This document shows, piece after piece, positions 1-12,242 of a DNA stretch of 64,000 bases (position 1 is its first letter; each line of letters opens with the position of its first letter). The stretch is from Pseudo-nitzschia pungens (taxonomy: Eukaryota; Bacillariophyta; Bacillariophyceae; Bacillariales; Bacillariaceae). The position numbers and the translations under genes are program-made. The DNA lies in assembly GCA_037355855.1 (NCBI GenBank), contig CM074769.1:496001-560000 (forward strand). Direction: 5' to 3'. The notes under the pieces were generated by a model, which did no database searches, was not told where the DNA came from, and saw nothing but the letters and a program-made list of their open reading frames with translations.

Positions 1-2271
1 CGAGAAGGCGCGACAAAAAGCGGAAAAAGCCGAAAAACGCAAGCGAAAAAGCTCCAAGGGGAGCAAGAGCAGCAAGAAAACAAAGGGCAACAGCGGGGAG
101 GCACTCAAATCGGCGTTCGAAAAGGACGCCGAGATTCGGACGGGAACGAAACCCATCTTTACTCAGCCTTCCAACCTGACGAAGGGCTGCGTCCTGAAGG
201 ATTATCAGCTCGAGGGTGTTCGGTGGTTGGCCAGCTTGTACGAAAACGGGGTGTCCGGAATTCTGGCCGACGAGATGGGTTTGGGAAAGACCATCCAGGT
301 CATCGGCCTGGTGGCACACTTGTTGACGCAGGACGTCACGGGACCCTTTTTGGTGGTCGCACCGCTGGCCACCCTTCCCAACTGGGTCCGGGAATTCCAG
401 AAATGGTTGCCCAGTAAGCCCGTGGTACGGTATCACGGGCCCGCTCCTGACCGCGAGGCCTTGCTCAGGGGTCCCCTGAATCCAAAGGAGAAACGGGACA
501 AGCGGTTTCCCATCGTCGTGACCTCTTTCGAAACGGCAATCCGGGATCAAAAGAAGCTGAGCAGACTTGGCCCCTTTGCCTACGTCATTGTCGACGAGGG
601 ACACCGGCTCAAGAACCACCGCTGCATGCTCATTCGGTCGCTGAAGCAGCTCGACGCTTCCAACCGCCTGCTCCTCACCGGAACCCCGATCCAAAACACC
701 CTGGACGAGCTGTGGGCCCTGCTCAATTTTGTCAACCCGCAAATTTTTGACGACCTTAGCGTCTTTCAATCGGTACGTGAATCAGTGTTAAGAATGGGTG
801 GTTGCTGGTGTTGAACAATGATTTGGATCAACATTGCTCAATGCTGTTTTCTTTCGCAACTGGCTTGTTACAAAAAAACCTTCTACAGTGGTTCGGATTC
901 AAAGGTACGTGCTTTCTGTGAACATTCTTGTAGAGCATCGAATCGTTTGACATTCGTTTGGGGACAAAATGCAAACGACTCATCCATCTCGATCTCGCAT
1001 CCGCTCTCGTTGCAGATATTGGACAGAAATCACACAAGGGCACGAGCGAGGAAGACATTATGTTGGAACAACGCAAAAACAAGACGGTGACGAAGCTCCA
1101 CGAAATTCTCCGACCATTTCTGCTACGCCGTGTCAAGGTGGACGTTCTCAAGGAAATGCCTCCGAAAAAGGAAGTGGTGGTGTACTCGGGTATGTCCAAA
1201 CTCCAGCTCGGCTACGCAGATCTCATCGATAAGGGAATCCTACGAGACGAATTGTTGCGACAGGGAATTATGGATGCCAAGAACCTTAGCCAAACCAACA
1301 AGATGATGAACCACCGAAAGAACGTCAATCATCCCTTCATGTTTGGAGAACCACTGGACCCAAGCACCGGGACCCACCTCGGAACTATTTATCCCGGACT
1401 CTTGATCCGTGCGAGTGGCAAGTTTGCTCTGATGGACCGAATGCTGGACAGATTGCACAAAGGTACGTCCCTTGGAACGGTGTTTTTGTGTTTCTTTATT
1501 ACAGTGCAACGACCAGCTCATCTCACTGTCCATATTTTGTTCGTACCTTTCAACGATATAGATGGCCACCAAGTTCTCATTTTTAGCCAGATGACCAAGG
1601 TTCTGAACATCATAGAAGACTACCTCAACTTTCGTAGCTGGAAGTACTGCCGGATCGATGGTTCGACCAACATCGATGATCGACAAAAGGCCATGGACGT
1701 CTTCAACGCCGAAAAAACCGGCGGAAAGAACGGCGGGCGCAACTTTGGGGACGATCGGTACTTTGTCTTTATGCTCAGCACCCGGGCTGGTGGGCTGGGA
1801 ATCAACCTGACCAGCGCCGACACGTGCATCATTTTCGATTCCGACTGGAACCCCCACGCAGATTCCCAGGCGATGGACCGGTGCCACCGACTGGGACAGA
1901 CCCGTCCGTGCGCAATCTACAGGTTGCTGACCAGCAACTCTGTCGATATTGAAATGATGGAGAAGCAGGTTTCCAAAAAGAAACTGGAGCGAATGACCAT
2001 TGCCGGTGGCGACTTTCGCAAGGCCGGAAGGCGTTCCCAGGGAGAAATGACGTTCGACAAGCTGCAAAACCTCCTCCAGAGCGACATTCAGGACCTCCAG
2101 GGACGAGGCCAAGACGTCGAAGACATCAAGATTTCCGACGAGGAATTCGAGTTGATCATGGATCGGAAACGGCTGTTTGCCGAGGGCAAGGACGCCATTC
2201 CTACCGAGGGGAAAATGTACGACGTCATCAACGCCGCTGGCGGCGACATGCTGGGAGCGATGACCACTTAG
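1..2271 (+). CDS. DDM1: DDM1/HELLS (LSH)-type SNF2 chromatin-remodelling ATPase, 5' partial
   Basis: An ATP-driven nucleosome remodeler; in plants and animals this subfamily is needed to maintain DNA methylation on repeats. The visible part is about 647 residues in four exons: 2-772, 889-904, 1016-1462 and 1562-2271. A lysine/serine-rich linker leads into the helicase. Motif I is DEMGLGKT, the Walker B-type box is DEGH followed by RLKN, and motif III is LLLTGTPIQN. The second lobe has HQVLIFSQM and ends with STRAGGLGINL and the DRCHRLGQ box. The 16-bp exon restores the family motif FQSWFGF; without it the phase fails. DDM1/HELLS is preferred over ISWI or BRG1 because of the GPFLVVAPLATLPNW-type segment, the SWF motif and the short C-terminus lacking SANT or bromodomain. 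The N-terminus lies beyond the window edge. Confidence 0.85.
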
Positions 2272-2870
2272 AGAAAGTTGCAATGCACAAAACAAACAAT
2301 AAGCTTTCATAACGAAACTAGGGTGTACCGGTATAAGGGAAACAACGAACGTTTTCACAGTTTTTGAAGCAAGTACGGTATGGTTCCCAAGTGCTACGCG
2401 GTCTCAGTGCTGTATCTCAGTCAGCTACAGTGTTTCGACTAATTTTCGTGCGACGAAAAGACTATTGACAACGGTAGACAGAAGTGGGTCACAGTTCCTC
2501 ATGAAAGAACACGCCGTACCGGTAATCACACGAGAGATGAAACTGAAAAACATGTCAGAGAATACCGGTCTAACTAGGTATCCTTCCGCTCTCGAGTCAA
2601 ACGAATCTCGGAGCAGAGCACGATGTCTTCATCGGCCTATTGTACCGCAGCAAACCCTAGTTGCAAAATTAAATTGTACGAATTGAAATAATAATAATAA
2701 TAAGGATTGACTAAAACTTACTTCCGAGATGAGTGCGTGCAATCGCTGTATTGCGCTTTCCATTCATTCGTTTTTGAGTCAGTTTTTCTGCGATGCCATC
2801 CAGGCGTGGTTGATGCGATGACATCTTGCCGTCGTCCCTCAACATCGTTGCCGACAAACAATTCCATTCG
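2272..2870. other. convergent intergenic spacer
   Basis: This lies between the 3' ends of the DDM1-like gene and the Rpt2 gene. No supported gene is seen. It holds the two 3' untranslated regions and a short AAT run (2686-2703). Confidence 0.6.
2686..2703. repeat. (AAT)n microsatellite
   Basis: About six AAT units in the spacer between two convergent genes. Confidence 0.8.
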
Positions 2871-4426
2871 TTACAAATAGAGCCCTTCCGGGATGTTTCC
2901 CTTTTTGCGGTACAAGGCCTTTTCTTTCGCCTTGTCGAAATCTTCTTGGCAGACCTTCATTCTTCGTTCTCTCAAAGCAAGCATGCCCGCTTCCGTGCAA
3001 ACGGCCTTGATGTCGGCGCCGCTGAGCTCGTCCCGGCTCTGGATAAACTTTTCCAGGTCGACCTGCAATTTGTTCACGGTTGGTTCGGAATCATCGAAAG
3101 GAAACGGGTGAGAACGCCGAACGAAGGAACAGATAGCAACGCCGCCACGAAAAAAATAGAAACGAAACTGCACGACAAAGGGACGCGACACAACAGCAAT
3201 ACAACCGCAATACCGACGGTCGGCGTCCGACTCTTCGCATTTTGGTTCGCTCGCAAATCACTCACGTCCTCCGCCAGGGTCATCTTGTTGGTGTGAATGT
3301 TGAAAATGTGTCGCTTCGTCTTGATGTCGGGCAGCGGGAATTCGATCTTTCGATCGATGCGACCGGGCCGAATGAGGGCCGGATCCAGGCTCTCGATTCG
3401 ATTCGTGGCCATGATGACCTTGACGTCGCCCCGCTCGTCGAAACCGTCCAGCTGGTTCAGCAGCTCGAGCATGGTTCTCTGGATTTCCCGGGTTCCCCCG
3501 CTGGACGAATCGTACCGCTTGCTTCCGACCGCGTCGATCTCATCGATAAAGACAATCGTCGGACTCAGGTCGTCGGCCACCCGGAATAGTTCGCGGACGA
3601 GCTTGGGACCGTCTCCGAGGTACTTTTGGATGAGTTCGGATCCCACGACGCGCAGAAAGGTGGCGGAGGTGTGGTTGGCCACCGCCTTGGCGAGGAGCGT
3701 CTTTCCCGTTCCCGGCTCTCCGTACAGGATCACACCCTTGGGGGGCTTGATTCCGATGTCCTCGTAGAGCTCGGGGTGCGCGAGAGGAAGCTCCACCGCC
3801 TCCTTGATCTCCTGGATCTGGTCCTCGAGGCCTCCAATGTCGGCGTAGCTCTCGAGGGGAGCCTTTTCCACCTTCATGACGCTCACCATGGGATCGGTGT
3901 CGTCCTGGAGTATCCCGACGACACTCATCGTCTTGTTGTGCAGCAGAACGGAGCACCCGGGCTCGAGCAGGTCCTGGTTGACGCTGGAGAGAATGTTGAC
4001 GTAATATTCGGGACCCACCGACGAGCTGACAATCGCGTGGTTGTCGTCGATGAGCTCCTCCAGGGTTCCGACCCCCAGCGGAGAACCGCGCAGCTCCTCC
4101 AGTTTTTCCCGCTCCTCCTGGTCGCGCTCCTCGTGCGGCTTGAAGACCTCGTGGTTGCGAATGAATTCCTCCTCCATGAGCAGGTAATCCTTGACGCGCT
4201 CCAGCTTCAGCAGGCGCAGCTTGCACTTGGAGGTGGGGAGGATCGTGGGCGTTTTGTTCAGTCCGGAGGGTCCCTTTCGGCGGCGGCGACGTCCCTGGCG
4301 ATTGGCGGGGCGCGGCTCGAATCGCTTTTTCTTTTTCTTCTGTTCGGATCCGTCCGGGTCGTCCTTTCCGCTGCGATCGGCTCCGGGGGGAGGGCCTCCG
4401 TCGCCTCCACCTGGTATGTTACCCAT
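2871..4426 (-). CDS. RPT2: 26S proteasome regulatory ATPase subunit 4 (Rpt2/PSMC1)
   Basis: One of the six AAA+ ATPases of the proteasome base, which unfolds ubiquitinated substrates and opens the 20S gate. It is 450 residues in two exons, 4426-3266 and 3062-2871, with intron GTGAG...TTGCAG. Length is close to the usual 440. The product begins MGNIPGG, which carries a Gly2 suitable for N-myristoylation, known for Rpt2. A basic region, a coiled coil (about residues 60-100) and an OB domain follow. Walker A is GEPGTGKT, Walker B is [11 protein letters not shown], and the SRH region reads [19 protein letters not shown]. The last three residues are LYL, the HbYX-type gate-opening tail. The second exon supplies the helical lid with [20 protein letters not shown]. 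The phase and the family match at the junction (LAED|VDLEKF) are clear. Confidence 0.95.
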
Positions 4427-5321
4427 GGCGAATGACCGTCGTTGCCGTTCCGCGTGTCGTGCCGGTTTGGATGCTGCTTCCGGCTATCGATGCCTCGTTG
4501 TCGTGCAGTGCAGTGCAGTGCAGTGCTGGTTTCGATCAATGTGCGTGATCGATCAAACAGTAACTTATCTCGTCCCAATTGCGACCACTATTGGCTTGCC
4601 ACTGATAAGATTACCGATGATGTTTGTGCGAAAGATGGAACGAATCAATCCGTTCTGTTGTTGTCGTGCATGCGCCGTGTCGGAAGCTCCGCAATCCATG
4701 ATCCAACGAGAGATTGCTATCGAAGGACATCGAACACCCGTGAACGTATGTTCATATATGATCAATATATCTATAGATCATATACGATCAAAAGACAAGA
4801 TGCATATCTAGAGTAATTATGATATGAATAATATACTTAGAATATTACTAGTACTAAGTATGTACTAAGCAATAGTGAGGGCATCTGAAGCGCTCATCTT
4901 TCGTGAAAAACGCGCGCTGTTCCCACTTCCCGCCCAAAGCATGGCTAACGGTCCGTAACGGTAAGGTACTATTATTAGCGATGAGAAGAACTCGGATTAA
5001 AAAGCCAAGAACAAAAAAACAGGTGGGATGGTCCAGTGAAAGACTAACAACTCACTCCCTTGCCTTCGAAAAGAGACCTCGTCTGCGCCCGATGGCCTCG
5101 TGCCTTGTTGAACATGGAACTTCCAAACCGACGATCCCCATACATAAGGTACCCAGTAGTTCTATTACTCGAACATCATACAGTAACCTTACTCCGTATT
5201 TGTTTCGCGCCATAGAAGTTATCGTAGTCGGAAGCGGTCTATCCCGTTCGCAGCGAGTCCAACAAAGAATCTCAACAATCGGTCGTGGCATCCTCTGTCG
5301 GGGTCACAAACCGATGAGCGA
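4427..5321. other. divergent spacer between Rpt2 and sugar transporter genes
   Basis: The genes start on either side, so both promoters should lie here. No supported gene is seen. The part near 4740-4900 is strongly AT-rich. A CAGTG repeat lies in the Rpt2 leader. Confidence 0.5.
4503..4525. repeat. (CAGTG)n short tandem repeat
   Basis: About four GTGCA/CAGTG pentamers, 80-100 bp upstream of the Rpt2 start codon. Confidence 0.8.
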
Positions 5322-8112
5322 ATGGTAGACCGACGGAGATCGAGGGTTTCTCTTTCCCCGTCATTTTCATCGAAGGACTCCGCGACTCCCCGCAAGAACC
5401 ACTCGGTCCTCCAATCCAAGCGCGAAGCCTTTTCCGGCGATCCTTCCCGCGATCCGGTTCGCGGAGCGGCGGGACTGGGACGACGACGGAGTTCTCGTTC
5501 GAAGCTCGACGACGCCATGCCCGCCCGCGGTGCGAGCGACGATCCGAACGGCCCGGATGCCGGCGTCGGCGGAAGCGGGGATGACGCGTTCGGGCAGCGG
5601 GAGCATCGAGCGCTCCTGCCCTCGCGGTACGTCGCGCAGCTGACCGGCACGGCGTCTCTGGGCGGATGCCTCTTCGGATACGACATGGGAGCCATATCGG
5701 GAACCCTCCCCCAACTCGCGACGACCTTCGATCTCAACGACAACCAGAAAGAACTCGGTGCGTGTGTTTGTTCGCGGCGAACGAAAAAGAGCGGGGGGCA
5801 TTCGTTGACAATGTCGGATATGCGGTTGCGTTTTTTGTAGTAATATGGTTTGCTGTGCCGTGCTGTGCCGTGCTATGCTTGGTGTTGTGCTGTTCCTTGC
5901 GGTCTCGCTCATCGATTTCTCTCGGTTGCGAACCGGGTCGCTCCCGTGTTTGTCGTTTTTCTGCGTCCGCCGATTTGGCTGCACCGCTTCCAAAGTGGTC
6001 AGCATTCTTTACGTGGGTGGCGCCATCGGGGCCTGCATCGGAGGAAGCCTGTGCGATCGGATCGGGAGAAAAGTCACCATCATGCTCACCGATTTCATAT
6101 TCGTGTTTGGAGCGTTGTGGTTGTAAGTACCGTACACGTGCGCGCCGTGCTTGAGTTTTCGAAGAACCGATGACGAATACGCTCGAGACCGCCAACCTCG
6201 AAAGACAACTCATTGATTGATCGTTTTCTTCCTCGTGATCTATTTCCTGCACACACGATTTTCTAAACGCAACAATGTCGAAATCAAATCCAACCAAATC
6301 AAACCCAACAGATACCTCGCCCCGTCGTACGCAGCGGTCGTAGCCGGACGATTCGTCGTCGGGGTGGGGGTGGCCGTGTCGGGGGTGGCGGACGTGACCT
6401 ATCTGCGCGAGTGCGCCCCCATCGAATGGCGGGGCGCGATCGTTTCGGTCAACGAGGCGTGCATTTCTCTGGGGTTCTTGCTGGCCTACATCGCGGGGTA
6501 CGTCTACGCCGACGAGGGGGCCGGAGAGTGGCGAATCGTGTTCGGGGTCGCGGGCATTCTGGCGGCCGTTCAACTCGTCGGTGAGTCCTTTGGGTGCGCG
6601 GAGCAGAGTGCAGTTTAGTGGACTGCAGTTTAGTGCAGTGGAGTGCAGTGTATGGTTCGTTCCTCTTGCGTGCGCAGATGACGATTGCGGCGTTGCGTGG
6701 CGGTGGTGTGCGAACCGACTTTCACGCAAACTAACTTGTTGATGCGATCTTGGCTTGGCTTGGCTTGATTTGGTTTGGCTTGGCCACTAGGAATGTTGAA
6801 ACTGCCGGAAAGTCCGGCGTGGTTGGCCGAGAAAGGACGAGACGAAGAAGCCAGGAGAGCTCTGGCTCTCATCAATGGCACCACGGACGATGGTTTCGTC
6901 ACCGGAGGCAGAGGTGGCGGAGACCTCTTGCCATCGTTTGGATGGGGTTCCCGGGCTTACGATCGAACGTGTTGGTCATTGCTATGGGGAAGCGGCAGAA
7001 GCCGCAGTCGTCAACGAAATGCCATCGAAGGGGTTGGGATCGAACGCGCGGATTCGCACTCTCCCCTCCGAGAGAACGATATCACAGACGCAGACGAAGG
7101 AGTCCTTCGCGACCCGGGTGTGTCAGAGACGAACAATCCGGGAAGCGAAACGATCGGGAATCGGGAGGGAGACGAAGGTCGGTCCCCTCTGGGTTATCGA
7201 GACTACAACTGGCAATCCGCAATCACCTCTTGGTTCCGCAAACTGGGCCACAACCTTCAGTCCGCCGCGTTGACAATATCGCGATACCGACAGCAAACCT
7301 ACATCGCGCTGTTTCTCGCGGCGGGACAACAATTTTGCGGGCAGACCAACATACTCAACTACGCGCCACTCATATTCGCGGAGGCCATGAAGAACGACTT
7401 CCAAAACAATGGTGGCAACGATAATGGCCAGACCGAAGACACCAAAGACATGTCGATGGTGATCATCGGCGTGGTGAAATTTTTTGTCACCGTTCTTGTC
7501 ATTTGGCGAATCGAATACATCGGCAGACGGTCGCTTCTCATCATTGGAAACGGTCTGATAGCCCTGGGCTTGTTGGCACTGGTGGTGGCTTTCGGGGGCT
7601 CCAACAATGCCGGCAACGGAGACGACGGAGCGAGCTCTTGGTCACCGATGACAAACATCAAAACCTTCGATCTGGCGCTTCCCGGTGTGTTGCTGGTGGT
7701 CTCGGGATATTCGATGTCGTTTGGACCGCTCACGTGGCTCTTGACCTCGGAGATATTTCCCACCGAGATTCGCGGGAGAGCCCTGGGCTACAGCTCGATC
7801 GTCACCTCCATGTGCGGAGCCCTATCGACGCAGACCTTCTTGCTCGCCCAGTCCGTTCTCGGGCCGTCGTTTGTCTTTGGGATCTACTGTGTCATCACCG
7901 TCGCCGGTGCCCTGTTCGCCTACCTGGCGATCCCCGATACGGGAGGAAAGACCGTGGAACAAATCGATGAATCGCTCAAGCAAATGCACTGGTGGAAATA
8001 CAGTTCGATGGTCGTGCCGCAAGACGATCGGGATGGCGGACCGGAACCGTACGCCCGCCCCGAAACCGTCCGATCCGTGTCGCTAGAGTTTTCGGGACAC
8101 AACCTGACGTGA
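5322..8112 (+). CDS. sugar transporter (MFS, sugar porter family)
   Basis: A membrane transporter of the glucose/inositol type. Four exons, 5322-5757, 5996-6122, 6312-6580 and 6791-8112, join in phase to 717 residues. A roughly 100-residue Ser/Arg-rich cytosolic N-terminus precedes TM1, which reads LGGCLFGYDMGAISG. TM2 is followed by DRIGRK, the family's GRR/K loop. PESPAWL closes the first half. The second half has QQFCGQTNILNYAP in TM7 (the QQxxGxN box), TSEIFPTEIRGRA and the C-terminal PDTGGKT, equivalent to PETKG. The loop between the two halves is unusually long and acidic, about 130 residues. All junctions follow GT-AG rules (donors GTGCGT, GTAAGT, GTGAGT). Substrate cannot be read from sequence. 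The ATG at 5322 is the first in frame; the location (plasma membrane or plastid) is open. Confidence 0.9.
5851..5877. repeat. TGCCGTGCTG decamer repeat inside intron
   Basis: Imperfect GTGCTGTGCC units inside the first intron of the sugar transporter. Similar TGC/GTGCC runs occur in the Tim13 intron (about 30945-30985) and near 60563-60597. Confidence 0.6.
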
Positions 8113-8165
8113 CATGATGTGGCGTGACATGATGTGACGTGATGTGACGTGATGTGAGGTGACTG
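8106..8165. repeat. GTGACATGATGTG tandem repeat at the sugar transporter stop codon
   Basis: Degenerate GTGACGTGAT units begin within the last codons and run about 50 bp into the 3' untranslated region. Confidence 0.8.
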
Positions 8166-10052
8166 TGTGTGTGCACCGATTGCGGTATAGTGGACGCCAA
8201 CACGATGGGCTTGCGAACAGGGCAACGACGAAAGTGCTGCTGCAGCAGCCGCTCGAATGAATATTCGGTTTTCGCAAAGCTTTCACAACTATTGCTCCGG
8301 CCTTCCCTTGACTTAATTTCCAGTTTATGATTATGATCTCTACGACGACGTCATTCTTCACCTTTGCTCGAAGTCGGGAAGGAAACAAAACAGTCGTACA
8401 GCTGGTTTTCTTTTTTGTACTTTCTACTGCTGATCCATCCTAGGCACAGTCCCGAATATAAAAAGTACTTGTCGGTACGACAAATGAAGGTCGATCAATT
8501 CTCAATGACACGGAATGTGGCATTTTCTCGCTCGTATCGGGATATTTTAGGTTGGTATTGTAGACGCCGAGGAGTGGATGAAAAGACACTATATCGCAGG
8601 ATGCCTTCTACTTCTTCGAGCTGCGGACCAAGCTGTACTGTTTGCATACAGTCAAAGCTGCACTCTTCACAAACACCACCTAATATCGTCAGCTCCTATG
8701 AATGGAAAGTAAACCTCCTAGCACGTCGCAAGGAACAAAAAGAAACCAAAGACTTGAAAAGCTCCAAGGGTTTTCGTTCATTGATCAGCAGCATAATCTT
8801 CTTTAATTTTTAATTCATCAAAAAAGACACATATTGATCTTTCGTCTGAGACATTTCAATCCAACAAGTAGTCGTAATGTAAGTTGTAGTTGTAGGTAGA
8901 AAGAGTGAGAAAGTTTTGAGAATGTTGCACCGCTTAAGCATCTTCTTGTGGTATTCGTTGACATTAAAATGAGTGGTAAAACCTTACGAGTACGAGTAAC
9001 TTACCTGTACGGTGCTTTGGCCTTGAATGTATCCTCATTTTGGCGCGCTCGGGAATTCATCAACTTCTGTAGTGGAGATGAAAGTAATCAGACTTTTCGG
9101 GTCATAGCTGAACGAAGCAAGTCAACACCAAAATACATTACTATCGTTGTCTTCTTCATTCTCATTGGTGAATTTCAGCGGGACCTGATGAAGTCGTTCA
9201 GTAGAAAATCAATCCAAGAGATACGTTTGTACCGGCGGGGTACGGTGTCTCATGATGTACGTAGTATTCAATCTCAAGGACATATGAGACTTAACCAAGG
9301 CGTCAGAGTCTTCCAATGGTTTGTTTCATTCGCGTCCTTTCCATACTAGCATGGATTTTGAATAACGGAACCAGTACCTGGTACGGGTAGGATAACTACT
9401 GGCTTTATATATTCAGGTAGCATTCACATCTGAGTACCAGGTATGTTGTTCTCTTCTCAGCGGGATGACTTTTGCATCTCCAACAATTCTGTGAGAGTTC
9501 TCAGCCAGGAATGAAAATCGAATCGATTTCCATACAATCTTAGCTGATTGTTTTCTATTACTACAAAGTTCCTAACAGCTGTGCGTTTGTTCTACCCTAC
9601 ATACCAACTTACTAATTTCTACGTTGACCGGAGGACAGCTGTTACGAATTTCGTACCGTAGTAAAAATAGAAATAAGCCAGATTTTTATTGGTGTCAGAA
9701 TCACCTTGCACGTCAGATTCTGATAAAAAAAATGTGATGATTCTCATACCGGTAAGGTTAACCTTACCTCCTACCTCACGAGCGCCTGCCGTGCCAAGCG
9801 CGGGTGAAAAGATTCTGATTTTTCGAAAGAAACGCATCTTGACAGTATGGATTTGGCGCACGTAACTCGCAACTTCATCTTCGCAAGAATAAAAAAATTG
9901 TCGATGCAAGTATCTTGCAAGGCACCACTCTTGTTGTTACGGTACGTTCTGTCGAGAGTTCTCATTCATCTCAACCAGACCGACAATCATTGTCATTACT
10001 ACGAAGCATTCGTTTCTTGCCCCTACCAGATTAAAAGTGAATCAGTTCTACC
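8166..10052. other. long AT-rich spacer, no supported gene
   Basis: Two open frames (8364-8813 and 8948-9349, plus strand) have no recognisable domain and ordinary spacer composition, so they are not called. The spacer contains an 18-bp perfect palindrome at 9751-9768. Confidence 0.5.
9751..9768. repeat. perfect palindrome of the GTAAGGTTAC family
   Basis: GGTAAGGTT is followed directly by its reverse complement AACCTTACC. Related inverted repeats recur in other spacers of this window. Confidence 0.8.
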
Positions 10053-12242
10053 ATGAAGAAGCTTTTGAGCCGTATCCACAATATGTTTCACCGTGAGGAC
10101 TCGGAGTCGTCTGGCGATGAGGTCGAGGATGCTAGTGCGAGAGCGCTTTCTCACGTCGGGTTGGCGGCCTACGATTGCCTTCGAAAGCACCACAATCATT
10201 TCCACCACGAATTGTGGAACGTGACGAAAGGAAAGATGATCAGTCTCGACTTCACACCCCGTGATGCCTTTACTCGCACCGACCGAGTTGATCCAGTGGA
10301 TGGACACGACGATTGGTTCCCAGAAAAAATCGAACAACTGATTTCTCGAACGGAGGAATGGTGCGACATTGTTACTCTTACCGATCCGACTGGAATCTTT
10401 TTAGATGCATTCAAAAATGGGCTAAAGGCGCTCTGCACGAAGGAAGACCATCTCTCGAATAAAATTATCATACGCATATTGTTTGGCAACATCGTTTCTC
10501 AGCCGGTTAATTGTAACAAGGTAATTACGGCACTCACCAAGGATTTGCCCCCAAATGCGAAAGATAGAATCAACCTATGGGTAGGCAGTTGGCGCAAAGG
10601 TGTCAGTTGGAATCATGCTAAGATCATTGCAGTTGATGGCAAATATCTATGGACCGGTGGACATAATTTTTGGGACCCTCATTACCTAAGATCAAGGTAA
10701 GTGAAAGGGATGCGGATGCAGTAAGCGAGGAGGCTTTAATTTCCTGTTAGATTGTCAACTTTCTGACACACACCTTCGTCCTCTTAATTTATAGCCCAGT
10801 CAATGATCTCGCGATTGTGATGGAGGGAAATGTTGCCAGAGATGGTCATCAATTTGCTAATTCTCAGTGGAATTATATCCTGAGGAAACAGAGCACAGCT
10901 TGGGGTCGGTTTGTAGACAGACGCATACCGGACAATATTGATGTCCCTCGCAAGGCTCGTGTTACTGTCTCTGAATTTCCTTTCAGTGGGGCAGCTGAGT
11001 TCCCTCCGTTTTACAACCCAAATAATTCTCTTATGCATCAAAAGAAATTGAAGCGTGGACCGAAAAAAACAAAAGTGGATAAAGAATTGGTCCCTGTCAT
11101 TACCATGGGGAGATACGGAACACTGTTGAAAAAGTCACGTCCTTCTGATGACGCCTTTGTCGAAATGATCACAGCGGCAAAATCGATCATCCGGTTTGCG
11201 TTGCAAGACATAGGTCCAGTTTGTATCCCTAAAACAAAAATAACGTTGCCGGGTAAGTAGTCTTTCATGTTTTTTGTATCATTATTTGTGCCTACGTACA
11301 AATCTGGTGAAGTACAATGCCGAGACTGTAAACACTCATCTCTCCATTTCTCTGCTACGGAATTCTGCCTTAACTCTCTCTTTGTCTACGTGATACGTTC
11401 GAATTGTGACGGTATCGAATAGGTATGACATGGCCCAAGCAATACTTGGATGCGATGGCCATTGCTTTGTGGACGAGAGAAGTAGATATTGAGATTGTTC
11501 TCAGTAACCCAGGAAGTATTCCTGGCAAGCTACCAATGACTGAAGCAATTTACGGGAACGGGTGGTAAGACAATATTTCGTGCTGTGATCGAAAGCGGTT
11601 AATTGTTTTTCCCTTTTCGTGCATTTTTCTTCATCGGTAGTGTTGAGGCATGTTGTTCCGTGCTTACCCAGGCCTTTGTTGTTTGGTTATTCGTACAACG
11701 TTTATAGGGATTGTGTTGATGTTGCTGCCGAGATCATCAAAACCATCAAAAACAAATTTCCAGATGCCACCGATCACGAGTTGAGGCAAAAAGTCCATGC
11801 AAACCTTCGGGTTTGCTTTCTGAAATCCCCACGTGGCGGCACTCGTTATTCCGACGGAGCATCTTTGGGGCTTCACAGCAAGCACTTTATCGTGGACGAC
11901 GTCTGCACCTACATTGGATCTCAGAACCTTTACGTTTGTGATCTCGCAGAATGGGGCGTCGTTATCGATTCGCCGGAAACGGTTGCGGAAATAAAGAAGC
12001 AGTATTGGGACCCTATGTGGGAAGTCTCGTACACCATAGATGACTGCAATGTGGACAAGGTGATGGACGGCCTTGGCATAGACCGCGATGCTCCGAATAA
12101 ACTGGAAATGACGAAGCTAGAAATTGAAAAAGCCAAGGAAGCGATGAAGTCCAACTTGCAGACTAGGTTCTTTGATAGTGACAGCAGCGTCAGCAGCCAA
12201 AGCGAAGGAGAAGACGAGAAGGAGGAGGAGAAAGAATTGTAA
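10053..12242 (+). CDS. phospholipase D family protein with two HKD motifs
   Basis: A phosphatidyltransferase/phosphodiesterase-fold enzyme. Four exons, 10053-10696, 10795-11252, 11423-11564 and 11672-12242, give 604 residues. The first catalytic motif is HAKIIAVD followed by GGHN (about residue 190). The second is HSKHFIVDD followed by GSQN (about residue 480). The two motifs make one active site by pairing, and both have the His, Lys and Asp needed. There is no obvious signal peptide, PX/PH or C2 domain, so it differs from classical plant PLD-alpha or PX-PLD. It resembles the shorter cardiolipin-synthase-like or secreted PLD-like group. The tail is acidic, with a Ser/Glu-rich end. The fourth exon is entered at CCCAG|G because the alternative AG upstream gives an immediate stop. 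Substrate is unknown. Confidence 0.85.

Noticed and set aside
5741..5757. reading straight through the first sugar-transporter donor
   Set aside because: The readthrough frame diverges from the transporter family and stops at 5840, whereas splicing to 5996 gives VVSILYVGGAIGA.
8364..8813. 149-codon plus-strand frame
   Set aside because: No ATG at the frame start and no recognisable feature; AT-rich spacer.
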